DNA of 64,000 nucleotides from Paramacrobiotus metropolitanus (GCF_019649055.1 NW_026570227.1:248001-312000), one strand, 5' to 3'; shown: positions 24,397 through 36,860, numbered from the stretch's first letter. Made by a program: numbers and translations. The notes: generated from the letters alone by a model not told the origin.

Positions 24397-26598
24397 TAAA
24401 TCTGAATATACAGACATTCCGGTTTACCGCTGTACGAGAAAATAACCCAGTGATGCTAAAAATTACTTAAGAAATTTAATGATGCTAGTGATGATCCTGA
24501 AACCTATTAACGAGGTTAACGAGATTAAGAAAACTAATAACCTGAAAAAAAGAAAAAGGAAGTTTGGAGAAAAAGTATAAAAAAACGTCTAAATTTAGAA
24601 CGTTTTCTTGCAATTGCGTCGTCCAAAAAGCAATGATGAACACCTAAATTAACCACACATCAGACGGGCCACTAGTACTGATGCTCCTATGTTAATACTA
24701 AGAATAGATATGATTGCGACAGCTACCTAAATTAGTTGTGCTCTTGTATTACTGTAATCAGAACTTTTTACCAAATTTAAGAATTTTTTTCAGACGTAGA
24801 AATGCTAAAATATAGAGGTTTTGGCCCCGCTGCGCGTGGCCAGTTTTTGAAATATTTGGAAATTTTTAGAATTTTTTTAAAATGTTAATTTCAAAATTTT
24901 AAGGTATTTCAATAAATATTTACAAACTGAGCTTGGAAAACAGAATATTTTTAAATGCTTAGAAATATTTGAAAATTTTAAAATTTTATATGAGTGTGAT
25001 GCCTTCGCGATTCCTGAAGTCCCGTACTTATGAACATCAAACTTTATTAATTATTTTAAGTATCTTGCGTGTTGCTAAGTACTTTGAATTCATAATGCAT
25101 ATAGAAAAATTTGCTGCTATTGTTGACCTTTCCAGAACTTTCACACGTTCCTCAATGTCACAATACTAAATTTCAAAAATTTTTTCTGAAGCTTAGACCG
25201 TTCAAATCTTTCACAACCACTTATGTAGTCATGTGCTACTACAGCTTCCTGCTACCTTACTTACTATTTACTAATCTTCCAAAACTTTTACTTACTGTTA
25301 CTTACTATTAACCCAAAATTTTTCAAATACTTACTATTACTTACTATTGCCATTTTTCCCAATCAATTACTTGCTGATTATACTAAATAAATTTATTTTA
25401 ATTTTTAATTTAATGTTATCATCATATTTGGGACACTTGTGGATTTCATGAAGGAATCAAAATGTACTGTATTTTACTGTATGCGAATCTATGGTCTGTA
25501 AAGGCAAAATCTAGCAGTACAAATGTATTGCACAATCGGCTTGCCAGGCTGCTGTTGAACTGCAGTGTTTCAAATTCCTATACGTAACGTAACCGCAGTT
25601 TCGGGTTGGCGGTACATTGCGTTTACGTGAACAACAATACCACCCGTCTGTTAAGGCGCCAACTTTAGTATGCAACGCCGTTAACCCTCCAGCGGGCGGT
25701 ACCCGAAGGAGTGCGAGTTTCCTTATGAAAATCAGCATTTCCCGATGAAAAAATTCAATTAAGAAAGGGAATTTTTTGTGAGCCTCTGTTGACCATAGGT
25801 CAGCGATGGTTACTATGTCGCCTGCAGAACGCCAATGCCCATGGACGATGCCGTTCATTACGAAAATCTTTTCGTAGACGATTTCTTAACATTTTCGTTA
25901 AAACAACTAACCATGGTAAAAGACATGTCGTTTTCTTTAAAGAAGCGAAACGTTTGTTATAATGCGTATGTGTTACGCAAACGAATACCAAACCAATACC
26001 AGCAGGCATTGTTTTTGTACCGTTGCAGTACTAGTAATGAAATTTAGCGTTGCAGATTGCACGAACGGTTAAGACGCAGCATGGACTATTTTCTGTTTCT
26101 TCGTCGCTATTATTCGTGTTCGCATTTCTTATGTAAATGTGCGTACGTACCAACAACAAGATTTAGTGCAGAACACCTAAGAATAGCAACATGTACCAGA
26201 AGACAGAAGTACTTTAAAGACTGTTTAAATGCAGTCTGTATTCTGTATTGTACAATACATATAGTATGCGGTAGCCGCTTCCCATGTCCGAGCGAGCCCG
26301 ATGACAGCCGACTGTGTTGTACGACTAGCGGCAGACAGTAAAAGATACAAGAAGGCGCTTCCTCGAAGAACCGGGCTTCCTACTTTTTCCTCCGGCAGTC
26401 GTGTAAGCTGGTAGCTGCTGCTAACCCGTCCCAAACTTTTGATACACCAATCAAACCGCTCAAACCTACGGCTGCTTTAATACGCGTCGTTACGTCACGC
26501 TTCTTATGCGACTGCCGCTTGCGCGGCGCGTAAAGCAGCAACTGATATATCCAGTTATTAAACTGCATACACTGATAACAATCTCATACTGTAAAATT

Positions 26599-28947
26599 AT
26601 ACACTGCGTGGACAACCTTTCGATTGTGTAGCGGCAGGTACGGGATAAGAAAGGAATACTGGGATTTAAAATAATTTCGGATTTGTGTATATAAAAGGAA
26701 TAATGATAGTAGGGGAAAGAATTTTGTGAGTGTACAGTATGAAGGACATGAGAGGTTGTGGGTGTTTCTTTACTACAGTTGAGACCTTGAAAATTGCACG
26801 TTTAGTCTGTAACTTTCCATAGGTTTACATAGTCATTTTGGTGGTAGTAATTTGTGTAGTAGTAATTTGTGTAGTTGTTTGCTTAATGGAGCTAACTATT
26901 ATGTTCTGCACTGATAGTCTTGGATGTGTAGTAACAGGTGGTTTGTATATGGGATTTAGGCAGGGACGTACATTAAAAGGTTGTTCGAGAGAATTTTTGG
27001 TTAAACTGGTTTGCTGACTGGATTTATTTAGTTCGGTGGGTATATTAGAAGTTGAGGAACGTTGTGTTTGAGTTATTATGGATTTGACAAAGTATATGCA
27101 GTGAGGAGAATGTTTTTCTGTTTGTTATTTTCTGGTGGCCGGTTTAGATTTTCGGAAGCGTACTGATTCAGGTTGTTGTGTTTCGTTTGGTTTTTTTTGG
27201 TTGAGTATAGTTTAGTAAGTTTGCTTTCATAGATAGCTTCTTTTAAGTATTGTTTTTTTTTAATAAAATAATGGAAACTGGTTGTGATCGCAAGAAATAC
27301 ATGCGTGAGTATGTGCGTGATTATAGAAAAAAAACGCAAAACGGAAACTGATGGTAATTGTAGCAAGGAAGATAATGAAGTAGTGATGATGCTAGACATG
27401 AAAATGTGAAGTTAAAAAACAAAAATGTAAACTGAACAGGGTTAGCAAAACACAACAATTCAGGACAAAATCGTAAAGTAGTGCTTAAGAAAAGATCCGG
27501 ACAACCATTACATATTACCATACTCCGCAAATGTCGTTTAGCACGTTCCCTTTACAAAAATTGTCCAATAATTGTCCAAAAATCCTCCAATAATTTTTTC
27601 CATACATACCAGAAAATGCACCACCTTCAGTATTCCAATTACATTTTTGTTTTTTAACTTTTACCTTCTCATATCTAAAATCATCACCACTTCGCACATT
27701 ATCCTCCCTGCTACAATTACCATCAGTTTCGATTTTGCATTTATTTCTATAATCACGCATATACTCACGCATGTATTTCTTACGATCACAACCACCTTCA
27801 AGTATTTTATTAAAAAAAGAATTCTTAAACGAAAATAATGTATGAAAGAAAACTTACTAAACCATACTCAACCTAAAAAGACTTACCAAAGCCAAACAAA
27901 AGACAGCAACCTGAATCAGTAAGTATCCACAAATCCACACCGGCCACCAAAAATAACAAACAAGAAAAACATTTTGCTCACTCCATATACTTCGTCCACT
28001 CTATAATAGCTCAAACGCAAGATTCCTCAACTTCTTATGTACCCCCCGAACTCAAAAAATCCAGTCAACAAACAAATTAAACTATACATTTTCTCAAACA
28101 ACCTTTTAATGTACCTACCAACCTACTTCCTATATACAAACCACCTGTTCCTACACATCCAAGACTATCAGAGTAAAACATAATAGTCTGCTCCATTAAG
28201 CAATCAACTTTCTCGAAATTTCTTGAATTTTCCACAATAATCCATCACTATCTACAACCCTCAACACACTCCACTTCCTGTAACACTTCATTAAACACTC
28301 AAATACGAACAACCAGAAAGTCGAATACATTTCTACCATACTATAGTAAAACTCCCACTACCTTCACCCTAATTTAACATTCACCCTTTCTCCATTATCA
28401 CTTTCCGTCAAACATATCACTTTTAATATAATTTACTATATTATTAAACTCTCTATTCAGCACTTTATATTCCTACCCTTATAATCTCCACATTAAGTAA
28501 TATCTTGCAGTGTATCCTACTGTATGTGGAGCACATTGCCTGAAATATGGATACGTTGTTTGGATGCTATAATTCCGTTTTTCTCCACCAAGAACCGATG
28601 GGAAACCGATGCAATGTGCTCCTGCATAATGTACGAGCACATTGCAAGGTGCTCCACATAATGTAGGAGCACATAATGTAATCTAAAAGATGCCGAGCTA
28701 ACAACGCTATCTACAAGTTTCACGCATCGTTACTCGCCTCATGTCACATGACTCATGTCACATGACTGTTAGGCCCGCTTCCTTCAACCGGCCGGATCCT
28801 TCCGTACTCTACGGGCATAAAAATTACTTTTGTTTACACGGATATCGAAGACCAAAACCGAAACTACAGTTTCCTATATGCTACGACTGATTCTAGTCGT
28901 ATACCGCATATAAGAACCTGTCACGGTTCAATGAACCTGCCGCAAAA
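26599..28947 (-). mobile_element. Long-inverted-repeat element, copy 2 (inverted, no mariner)
   Basis: Reverse complement of 2917-6457, from GTGTAT at the low end to the GCGGCAGGTT region at the high end. It keeps the internal hairpin arms, the Lys-rich ORF and the mirrored GTGCTCCTACA motifs. At the place where copy 1 carries the mariner there is only a short stretch with CCACATACAG, an empty site. No target duplication could be confirmed. Confidence 0.75.
27515..27772 (-). CDS. Small Lys-rich ORF of element copy 2
   Basis: 85 residues containing MREYMRDYRNKCK followed by the same Lys-rich stretch as the ORF at 5410. An in-frame extension upstream would include the KKYMREY start. Function unknown; see the copy 1 entry. 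Confidence 0.35.
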   Translation of the reverse strand: MREYMRDYRNKCKIETDGNCSREDNVRSGDDFRYEKVKVKKQKCNWNTEGGAFSGMYGKNYWRIFGQLLDNFCKGNVLNDICGVW

Positions 28948-30233
28948 GTTAGCTGGAGCGAGGTGCAGCTTCTGCACAAAAAATATGCCGATATGCGCAT
29001 GTGTTTGGACCGGAAGTTAGGAACATGGCATCGGTTAGTTGACCAGACCCGTATATGTACGCTTCACCACAGAAAAAACATGTACGGTGCACTGTGTTTT
29101 GTTTGACTCCAGCGATTCATTTCGATGATTCCACTACTTCGATTTCACTACTTCGATGTTTTTTTTTGCATTCCCGACACTTTCACAAAATGCGTTCGTA
29201 TGTACCGTACCCAGAGACACGGTATCTTCTGCGTTGTTTGAAAACTTGATAATTTATCATTAACCTGGTGTACTATAAGAAACCGGAAGTGTCGCACACG
29301 CTGGTTTAGTTCTGTTATGTTCTGTTGTTCAATGTTATACAAGCTGGTTGCTTATGTATATACCACACGGTACATTCACGATAATTATTAGTAAGTTACT
29401 GCACCTAAACATGTGATTAAAAAGGCTATTGGTGACCTGGAGGCTGGATGCACCGTACACTCACACACAGTAGATCAGTTAGTAAGACAATGGTCACAGT
29501 TCACAAGTAGATGACACATCATGAGTGTATATTATATTGGTAATATAACTTCTAAGAATATCAAAATTACTAAATATATAACAATTAACAAATTAATTAA
29601 ATAAATATGTTTAACTGAGGGATGTTTTAACCTCATTACTCATTACCGTGTTCGAATTTATTACAGCAAAACTTGTACCGACGAATAAATATAAAAAAGA
29701 ATAAAAAATTTCTGTTATATAATCTGTTAAATATAGGTAAAAGAATTATTAACTAAAAGTGAACAAAAATTATTATTGTTTAATCGGCCGGAGCGTAGCG
29801 AAGCTCCTCTATATTCAGTACCAATGCAAAAATGTGTCTGTGTCGGGTACGGAAGTTCGTTACGGAAGTAATTTAAGAGACAGCAAAAATAATAAGTAAT
29901 GCAAATTTCGCCTTAGCAACGCTCCAGTCTGCCAATGCACGTCAAAGTGCATTTTTATATAGTAAAACGATAATTGCAATGAATTTAGAAAATTTCAGTT
30001 CAGAATATTTTATAAGTTGGCACAAATTATAAAATTTTCAGCGGAAGTAAATATAAATAATATGTAAAAAGGAATAATAAAAATAATAATGTCTGAACAG
30101 GAATAAAAATTTATTTTCCACTGAAATGTTGTTAATTTATTTTATCCGCAGTAGAACTAACCAGTAAAAAGTATAGGATTATCCAAAAATAGATCGACGA
30201 TCCGCGCGATAAAAATAAAGGGAACTGTAGTAG
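28948..30233. other. Gene-poor; remnant of a Kazal-gene intron
   Basis: About 29570-29710 resembles intron 4 of the Kazal gene (9320-9440), sharing TTTATTACA.CAAAA and the following TTGT.CCGA.GAAT. Exons 5 and 6 are missing between this and the last-exon copy at 30234, so the copy has an internal deletion. Confidence 0.5.
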
Positions 30234-30664
30234 GCGAAAATGTGGCGCCCATGTACAGCACCCCGCCAACCACTTCCGGTCAGCAGCGGGAGCTCCACCG
30301 CCCGAACAGCCTCAACAGCAATAATAATAATAATAATAACGCCCTGATGGCGATGGGCAGCGCCAACTACAACCCGTTAGTGGAGGCGCTGCGGACGGTG
30401 CCCTTCCGGCTGTTCCGGCACCTGTACATCCTGATCACGGTGGCCGGCGAGGGCATGAAGCAGATCCCCCTGCAGATCGCCAAGAACATGCAGGCCCGCC
30501 TGCCGCCCTACGTCCGCGAGATCCCCATGGAGATGGCCAAGTCCGTGTCGGAGGCGTTGAACATCCATTTCAACAGCTTGAGCCAGCAGGTCAAGGACAC
30601 CGTCGAGCAGGTGCGCCAGCTGCTGGAGGACGGCGGCGCCGGGGTCGGCGATGGACGGAGATAA
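30234..30664 (+). CDS. Kazal-family last exon, intact orphan copy
   Basis: 142 full codons encode the same C-terminal module as 10842-11290: VAPMYSTPPTTSGQ, seven Asn, then the amphipathic helix module, ending at TAA. The acceptor (GTAGTAG) and its phase 1 entry are conserved, the frame is open, and the protein is almost unchanged from the functional copy, with several silent changes. That suggests selection or very recent copying. Upstream coding exons are not adjacent. The nearest phase-compatible exon is at 20287. It may be a 3' exon of a gene with a 9.7-kb intron, or a silent copy feeding gene conversion. Confidence 0.5.
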
Positions 30665-32426
30665 CGTGTGCATTTAGCGGTGATTTAGTTTGTTTGACCG
30701 GTGTTTGTCTTTGGCTGCAGTATTTATTTTAATTATTTGAGAAGAAATTTATGCAGTATATCACTGTATATGGAAAAAAATAGAGTATCTGTAGATGTTG
30801 GCTGGTGGCGAGCGGTTAGTCCACTCTTTCGCATGGCAATATTCACATGGCTAGTACTGCTACGTAGATAACACATACCCGTATTTTCGCAATAATTCGG
30901 TCACTTTTAATTGCAGTGTTTTATTAAATTATTATTGTTAGCTTTCGATATTTCTATACCGTAAGATCCGATATTAACGCTCTAGGTCTTTATTTTTTCG
31001 TGACCTACAGGAGGGGGCGTTTAAAACCGCACGGGGCGTTAATTTCAGGGTCGTGGGAGCGTTAACATCGGATTTTACGGTATATCGATACACGGCAAAA
31101 AAAAACAACTCAAAGTATAAGCACTTTTTAAGAGATTTACATCAGTATGTTTTTTATTGTTTTCGCTCTCACTGGCACCAATTCCTAAATGCTGCGCGCT
31201 ACATGAATAACTGTTGGTTGCAAAATTTGTTTTTAACCTTGTACCTTCACAGGCTTCACTGCTCTGTACTTGCGCACTAATTAAAGAGTAAAGCAAATGG
31301 AAATTGTTGAAATTTGTTTAGGTGGAAGACCTCTCCATTTGCATCGCACCCGCCCTAGTTAATTTCTGTTATTTATTGTTTGTTTTAAAGAGAGTGATTG
31401 ATGTTTACATTATAAATATGGTTTGCGATTCTGGAGCCAGGTATTTACTACCACACCTTCGTTAGGAAATATTCTAACACACCTGATAACCAATAATTAT
31501 GAGAACGTTATCGTACAATTACGTGTCCAAGATGTGTATGTCAACGTCAATAATCGAAGTTCAGATACGTACTGATGATTTCTGATACATAACGACGATA
31601 CTGGTGAGTGGTGCGTGCCTCGAGGGGTCATTAAACCAGCTCAACAGCAAGCTACTTAGGGTCATTAGAAAAGCATTCTGGCAACCGGATGCTGCACGCA
31701 TTTAACAATGTATATAAATCATTTGGTTACAAAATGTCATTACACAGTAAAAAAGGGCGTTTTGCAAGTTCTCGTTACGTGTACACGAATTTACAATTGT
31801 TAGTACCTGTAACGTAAAGGTACATGCAGAAATCTAATACCCGTACCGATTTACCACAAAGACAAAATTTATTTCCCTCTGGTTTCAAGGTAATCATAAA
31901 GAAGAATTTAGAGCAATATAAAGAATTTAGAGCGATATTTAGCTTGCATCAGAAATTTAGAAGCCTAGAGAGTTAGAGAGTGTAAAAATGTAACATGCCG
32001 CGCCGTATTACGGAGCTGGCCGTAACCCGTTAACTTGTATTTTGCGCTGTGCTGCCGCGCCAGAAATTACGGTCACGCTAGTGGCGGCATCGTTCGGGCA
32101 AGGGAAAAACGCAATAGATTTAATTTCAGATGTTTTAATAAACTGTTTGCACACAAATACCTGTTCCCTTGGATTTTATTTTGCACCAAAAGTTTTAAGG
32201 CCAGCATATTCCTCTATTACCGCGACTACAGCCTAAAGGTATACAGATAATAACATCATCAAGTAATCATCTAACGCTTAATGACGTGTCTCTTTCTTAT
32301 AAGCTGAAAAAGTTAAAAGATGTAAGCAACACTTCGAAAAATCTTTAAATGTGCTCCCAGAACGCAATACAATGCAGATAGGGTCACATATCTGTACTCC
32401 CGGGCCTGAGTCCCGGCTAGTCACTA
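30665..32426. other. Gene-poor stretch
   Basis: Contains the small MITE at 30959-31080. A frame at about 32050-32236 (FGQGKNAIDLISDVLINCL) reads like part of a ligand-binding receptor domain but has no partner exons that I could find. Nothing else is supported. Confidence 0.4.
30959..31080. mobile_element. MITE with CCGTAAAATCC ends, short copy
   Basis: Ends CCGTAAGATCCGATATTAAC and the complement of GTTAACATCGGATTTTACGG, with TA on both sides (30957-30958, 31081-31082). The interior has the GGGGGCGTTTAAAACCGC motif also found in the copy at 37150. Confidence 0.7.
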
Positions 32427-33112
32427 AGGGATTTGGCCCGGTACATAGCACCGAATTTGCATACATCCACGGCAACTTTCGCTGTCGCGCACTCCCAAAC
32501 ACTTTTTTCCATTGCTTTATGATATTTTGTACTTTGTAGCCAAAGGATTCGTAAACATAGGCGAAGAAACCGTTTGTGCGCGCAACATCCGGTTCGGGAG
32601 TTATTAGTGAAATAAAATTGCAAAAGTTTAAACGCGCGGAGGTGTACCAAAAGTCTCATTATGAACCGATGCTCTTCAAATTTTGCACGAAAACGCACAT
32701 TATCATGAAGATCGTTTTGGTACCGAACCAGCTTTCTACCATTTTTTTCAAATTTTAAAATAATTTTTTAAATTTTTGAAATTTATTTTAAAATTTGAAA
32801 AAAATGGTAGAAAGCTGGTTCGGTGCCAAAACGATCTTCATAGTAATGTGTATTTTCATGCAAAATCTGAAGAGCATCGGTTCATAGTGGGACTTTTGGT
32901 GCACCTCCGCGCGTTTAAACTTTTGGAATTTTATTTCACTAATAACTCCCGAACAGGATGTTGCGCGCGCAAACGGATTTCACGCCTACGTATATAAATC
33001 CTTTGGCTACAAAATGTCATAAAGCAATGCATAAAAATGTATAGGAGTGCGCGACAGCGAAAGTTCCCTTGTATGTACCCGACTTTGGTGCTATGTACCG
33101 GGCCAAATCCCT
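32427..33112. mobile_element. Long foldback element X, copy 1
   Basis: Arms pair across the whole element: AGGGATTTGGCCCGGTACAT at the left with the complement at the right, inner blocks GCGCGCAACATCCGGTT and CGGTGCTCTTCAGATTTTGC region, and an AT-rich centre near 32765. TA flanks both sides (32425-32426, 33113-33114). No ORF is shared with a transposase. Belongs with 38267-38980. Confidence 0.75.
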
Positions 33113-34041
33113 TAACAAAAAGCTACGAACTTCGATTTAAGAAACAGCTAGAATCTGCCGTTTGGTGTAGCCCCCAGAAACTCAGTAAAATATTCAAAAG
33201 CAGAATCAAAAATTCAAAGTTTTCTTATCAAATTTTGAAAATCAAATCCTTCAAGCAGCCATAGCGGCGGCGAAACTGTAAGTAGTAATGTTAAGAACGG
33301 TTGTCCATACTGTCCAGATACCTGACAGTAGCTGGAATGAGCTACTGATAAAAATATTCGGAAGTATGAATAAAGACACTTCAAGAATCATACTTTAATA
33401 ACCTAATTGTACAAAGTTCAACGTACTTGGAGAAATGGTGATGGATGAGGACGTTGCTCTTTTTAGACTGGAATATCATCTATCACTGATTGTACAGTTA
33501 TAGACAGCATTCCAGCATAAACAAAACATAGTAATACACTGTTCAGGATTGCGTTGTTAACATTTTCCTTCTGTGCATTATAGCATAACGTACAGATACA
33601 TGTATCAAGCATATATCAGCATCCGACGAAGGGCCCACCGAAGAACTCCGCAACTAGAATCGCATGCAAAAGGTAGGAATTACAGCTTCGGCAGCTAAAA
33701 TGCGTACTGGTGTTGACGCTGCAGGCGACTAGCGCTGCAACCGGTTTCTGTCCAATAACTGCCTTATATAACTGCAGTAAACCGTGCTATGAAATAATCG
33801 CGGTAGAGTCGGTCAAGTTCGAGTGCACGAATAACAGTCAACCGATATGTACTGGGAATAAACCACTCCTGTACCATCACCGTTTAACCACGCTAACGGA
33901 AACATCCGTTAATTCCGGAAACTTAGCCGAAGCTAAGCTATTCTACGACATGTATCATCATCATAGACTCATAGTCCAGCGAGCAAATAACATTGTTATA
34001 AGTTTTTTTATATTTATGAAAAACGGTAAATAATAGCAGTC
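33113..34041. other. Upstream region of the DUF1264 gene
   Basis: No gene of its own. About 33835-34040 is conserved with 44130-44330 in front of the decayed paralogue (ACTGGGAATAAACC, then CCATCACCGTT), so it probably contains the promoter and leader. No clear TATA box. Confidence 0.5.
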
Positions 34042-35727
34042 ATGGATGCTTCGTTACCGGGCGGCAGTCGGGTGGATCAGACGCCGGGCGATGGGAAATC
34101 ATGGACGGTAGTTACTAGTAATACCAGCTATTTTTTCTCGATCTGCCGAACGTATGATGGCTGTTTTTCCAGACCACGTTCAAAGAGTTGGGAATGCAGG
34201 CGACACAGAATTTCGATCCGCTAAAGCAGTTCAAGGCACACTTCTGCGGATTCGCATTCTACAAGTAAGTGTAACTGCCAGTGTCCTTTCTGTCTGTATT
34301 ACCTAAATGCGACATGAGAAACAGCTGATATACTCACTGTACAGTGGGCAACCGAACCGGCAAGTGGAGTTGCACCACTACGTGGCAGCCATCAACGACG
34401 ACGTCTTCCAGTGCGCCGTCTTCGACTCCCCGGACGCCGGCGCCCGGCTGATCGGCATCGAGTACGTGGTCACCGAGAAGATCTTCTGCATGCTGGACGA
34501 GGAAGAGCAGAAGTTCTGGCATAACCACGCGTTTGACGTCAAATCCGGTACAAACATCGTTAATCGCGAATTTCAGTTACCTATTTACCGTACTCTAGGT
34601 TTCTAAGACACAATGATGGACTAAAAAATTAAGAGCATTAAGGGTATTCGAAACTGAAAAAGCGACGGAATACGCGGCGAATGCATGGAGGCGCGAAAGC
34701 TGAGTGAGCGCGCTGGAGATAAGATAACGGGCGCATGTACGTGCCGTTGTATGAAGATTCACGCCATACGCGGCCAGAAAAGCTACTCCGGAGTAGCTAT
34801 TCTGGCCGCGAATCGCGGGAAACGGCGATTTCTCTCATACAGCGTCACGTACACGCGCGCGTTATCTTATCTCCTGCGCGCTCACTCAGCTTTCGCGCCT
34901 CAATGCATGCATTGAGGCGCGAAAGCTGAGTGAGTATGCAGTCGCTTTTTCAGTTTCGAATACCACCATTATTCAGCCAGTCGGTCCGCGGTTCCAAATT
35001 TAATAATAAAATCAACAAGGTGTGCAACAGAAAGCATCTGTCGATTCAGTATGCGTTCAACGAAGTATTTAAGTACTTTTTTTAGTCACATTGATCATTG
35101 GCTATTTAGCAGGCAAGAGTCTCGTCTGTTATCGGAGTTAACCAGACTACCAAGCAGAGTCTGTAGGACTGTGCATATAACTTGGCCCAAAAAAGGGGAA
35201 AACGGCCAGTCGGTCCGCGGTTCGAAACATTTTAATAAGATCATCAACCTGAGAAGCGCTTGTTTTTGCAATACGCGTTAAAACGGAGCATCTACGCTTT
35301 TTATTCTTAAACAGGCAGCTTCATCGCGCCGGGGCTTCCATGGGCCCTGGAGAAAAAGGTCATGGCCGACATGATGCCAACGTACGGGAAAACGTTCATC
35401 CTGTGGCAGACGGATCGCGGCGATAAACTGCCGTTGGGTGCGCTGGTTTAAATGCTTCTCGTATAAACGAAATAACGAAGGTTAGTGCACGCTTTAGGAC
35501 CCCCACAGCTGATGATGACCGCCAACGCCGACGGGCAGTGGCAGGACAAGCTGTTCCGGACACGGGAGCAGCGCCGCGGGGCGCACTACAAGTTCGCCGA
35601 CATTCTGACCAACCGCGAGGAGATGGTGATGCCGCCCATCCATCCCGGCTGCGATCAGTGGGCGACGGATCTGCTGGCGCTGCAGTGCAAGATGGAGCGC
35701 GTCATCAGCGAGGATTACAAGGACTGA
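34042..35727 (+). CDS. DUF1264 / oil-body-associated-protein-like, 5 exons
   Basis: Exons are 34042-34107, 34173-34264, 34345-34547, 35315-35437 and 35498-35727 (714 nt, 237 aa). All junctions are GT-AG and in phase. The protein reads KQFKAHFCGFAFY, GQPNRQVELHHYVAAINDD, VFQCAVFDSP, ARLIGIEYVVTE, then FILWQTDRGDKLPLG and GPPQLMMTANADGQ. These are the conserved blocks of the DUF1264 family, whose plant members (OBAP1) sit on seed oil bodies. The family is known mainly from plants, fungi and bacteria. No signal peptide or membrane segment is seen, so it is likely cytosolic or lipid-droplet-linked. Intron 3 (767 bp) holds a hairpin MITE. A broken paralogue is at 44330-45573. No function in animals is known to me. 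Confidence 0.8.
34643..34964. mobile_element. Hairpin MITE in intron 3 of the DUF1264 gene
   Basis: TIRs GGTATTCGAAACTGAAAAAG (34643) and the complement at 34945-34964 continue to GCGAC and GTCGC. Inside is a second, almost perfect hairpin from GGAGGCGCGAAAGCTGAGTG (34687) to its mirror near 34900, with a centre CTCCGGAG at about 34788. The sequence GAGGCGCGAAAGCTGAGTGA is then repeated once more at 34913. Confidence 0.75.
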
Positions 35728-36199
35728 ATTCTAATCTGAACTGGGAATTACAGTTGTATGAAATTATGTACTGTTCAATTCGTATTTGTAAATTACAACC
35801 ATAAGCTCGTAAATCATTTCTAAATTCCGAATACAATTGGTCTATATTTCTGAATAACTAGTTGAAGCGGCGTGATCTTTACCGGTTAATAATAAAGTAT
35901 CTGGCACTCAGAATATGTATTGCATTTACCGATTTTTATGTCTCCTAGTCGAAAACAGGCTGGAACTGAACAGGTCAGATGGGAATTACGACTATAATGC
36001 CAGAATTAAAAAATGAAAATCAGCCATTCGGTCACAAACGTAAGAAGACAATCATCTAACGGTTTGCAAGTGCAAGTTGTGCAAACACAAGAACATCATT
36101 CAAATTATGTAAACTGCCAGAGTTCAAATAGAGAGGCGCTGTTTTGCACAATCCGCATTAAAATCAAGTATCTGCTTAATATTGTGCAGCCTTATAATA
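35728..36199. other. Short intergenic gap
   Basis: AT-rich, no coding frame. It separates the DUF1264 gene from a P-loop family fragment transcribed toward it. Confidence 0.5.
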
Positions 36200-36860
36200 T
36201 TACAGTCGTGTTTCAAGCAAGTCTTTGATACCCGCAACGCTCATGAAGCACAGCCGGTTCTTTTCGTACTTGGTTTCCAAGACACAAATGAACCGGAAGA
36301 GCGCCTCCATGCTGGCTTCGTTCTCCATGCCGACGGTGAAGACTGCGCCCAGTCTATCCATCAGAAACTGGAACAGCCGAATCGCGGCTTCGTGGCGTTT
36401 GTTAACCAGCAAGTCGATGCTGTCGTGGTGCGTGATGGGCGTGCCCAGATGGAACTGCTTGATGTCCTCGTAAACCGACAGATTGTACACCAGATCCAGA
36501 TCCTCCACCGGTTGCACGCGTCGCACCTTCTGCTCGCTCTCCACTAAATGGATGCGCTGCCGGCCGCCGTGGACCGGCTCGAGATTCCGCCAGAAATCGC
36601 TGGACATGATGACGATCATCGGGTTGTTGACGCCCAACAGACCGAGAGAAGTGATGGGCAGATCGATGCGGTCGTTGCCGAAGAAATGAGATCCTTGGGA
36701 TTTCCTTCGTTGGTCATCGAGACGAGTAACTCGAGCATCTCCTCCGGAGTCCATCCACGCAGTCCGATTGAGTCCACAAAGTCGCTGACTTGGATGATAT
36801 CCACGGTTCCATCTGTCGTTAACATCCTAACACCGAAAAGCCTAAAGCGAAAATTTTTAA
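36200..36860 (-). pseudogene. P-loop/coiled-coil family, C-terminal fragment
   Basis: Corresponds to about the last 190 residues of the intact gene at 58796-59929. It shares DGTVDIIQV..FVDSIGL.GWT, LGLLGVNNPM, VIMSS.FW.NLEP, TPITHHD, and MEALFRFI.V.E.KYEK. A one-base deletion near 36687 shifts the frame just before the FGNDRI block. The part with the Walker A motif and coiled coil is missing; a TTAG acceptor-like site sits right before the preserved start, so it may once have been a separate exon. Clearly diverged from the intact copy and probably dead. Confidence 0.75.

Larger units (their letters stand above)
22657..26598. other. Gene-poor stretch with two small foldback elements
   Basis: About 22790-22880 is still part of the duplicated unit. 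A few bases near 23093-23125 recall the helical exon of the Kazal gene (LRQQVRDT) but are too short to call. Elements at 23670-23850 and 24252-24396 are listed separately. From 24780 to 25400 the sequence is AT-rich with CTTACTTACTATTA-like repeats. Open frames at 25511-26568 have no recognisable domain. Confidence 0.5.

Noticed and set aside
32042-32236. Frame with FGQGKNAIDLISDVLINCL, like a ligand-binding receptor domain
   Set aside because: Too short, no partner exons, and no second conserved block; kept only as a note in the gap entry.
36182-36547. Plus-strand open frame over the P-loop fragment
   Set aside because: Shadow of the minus-strand coding sequence, which aligns to the intact family member.
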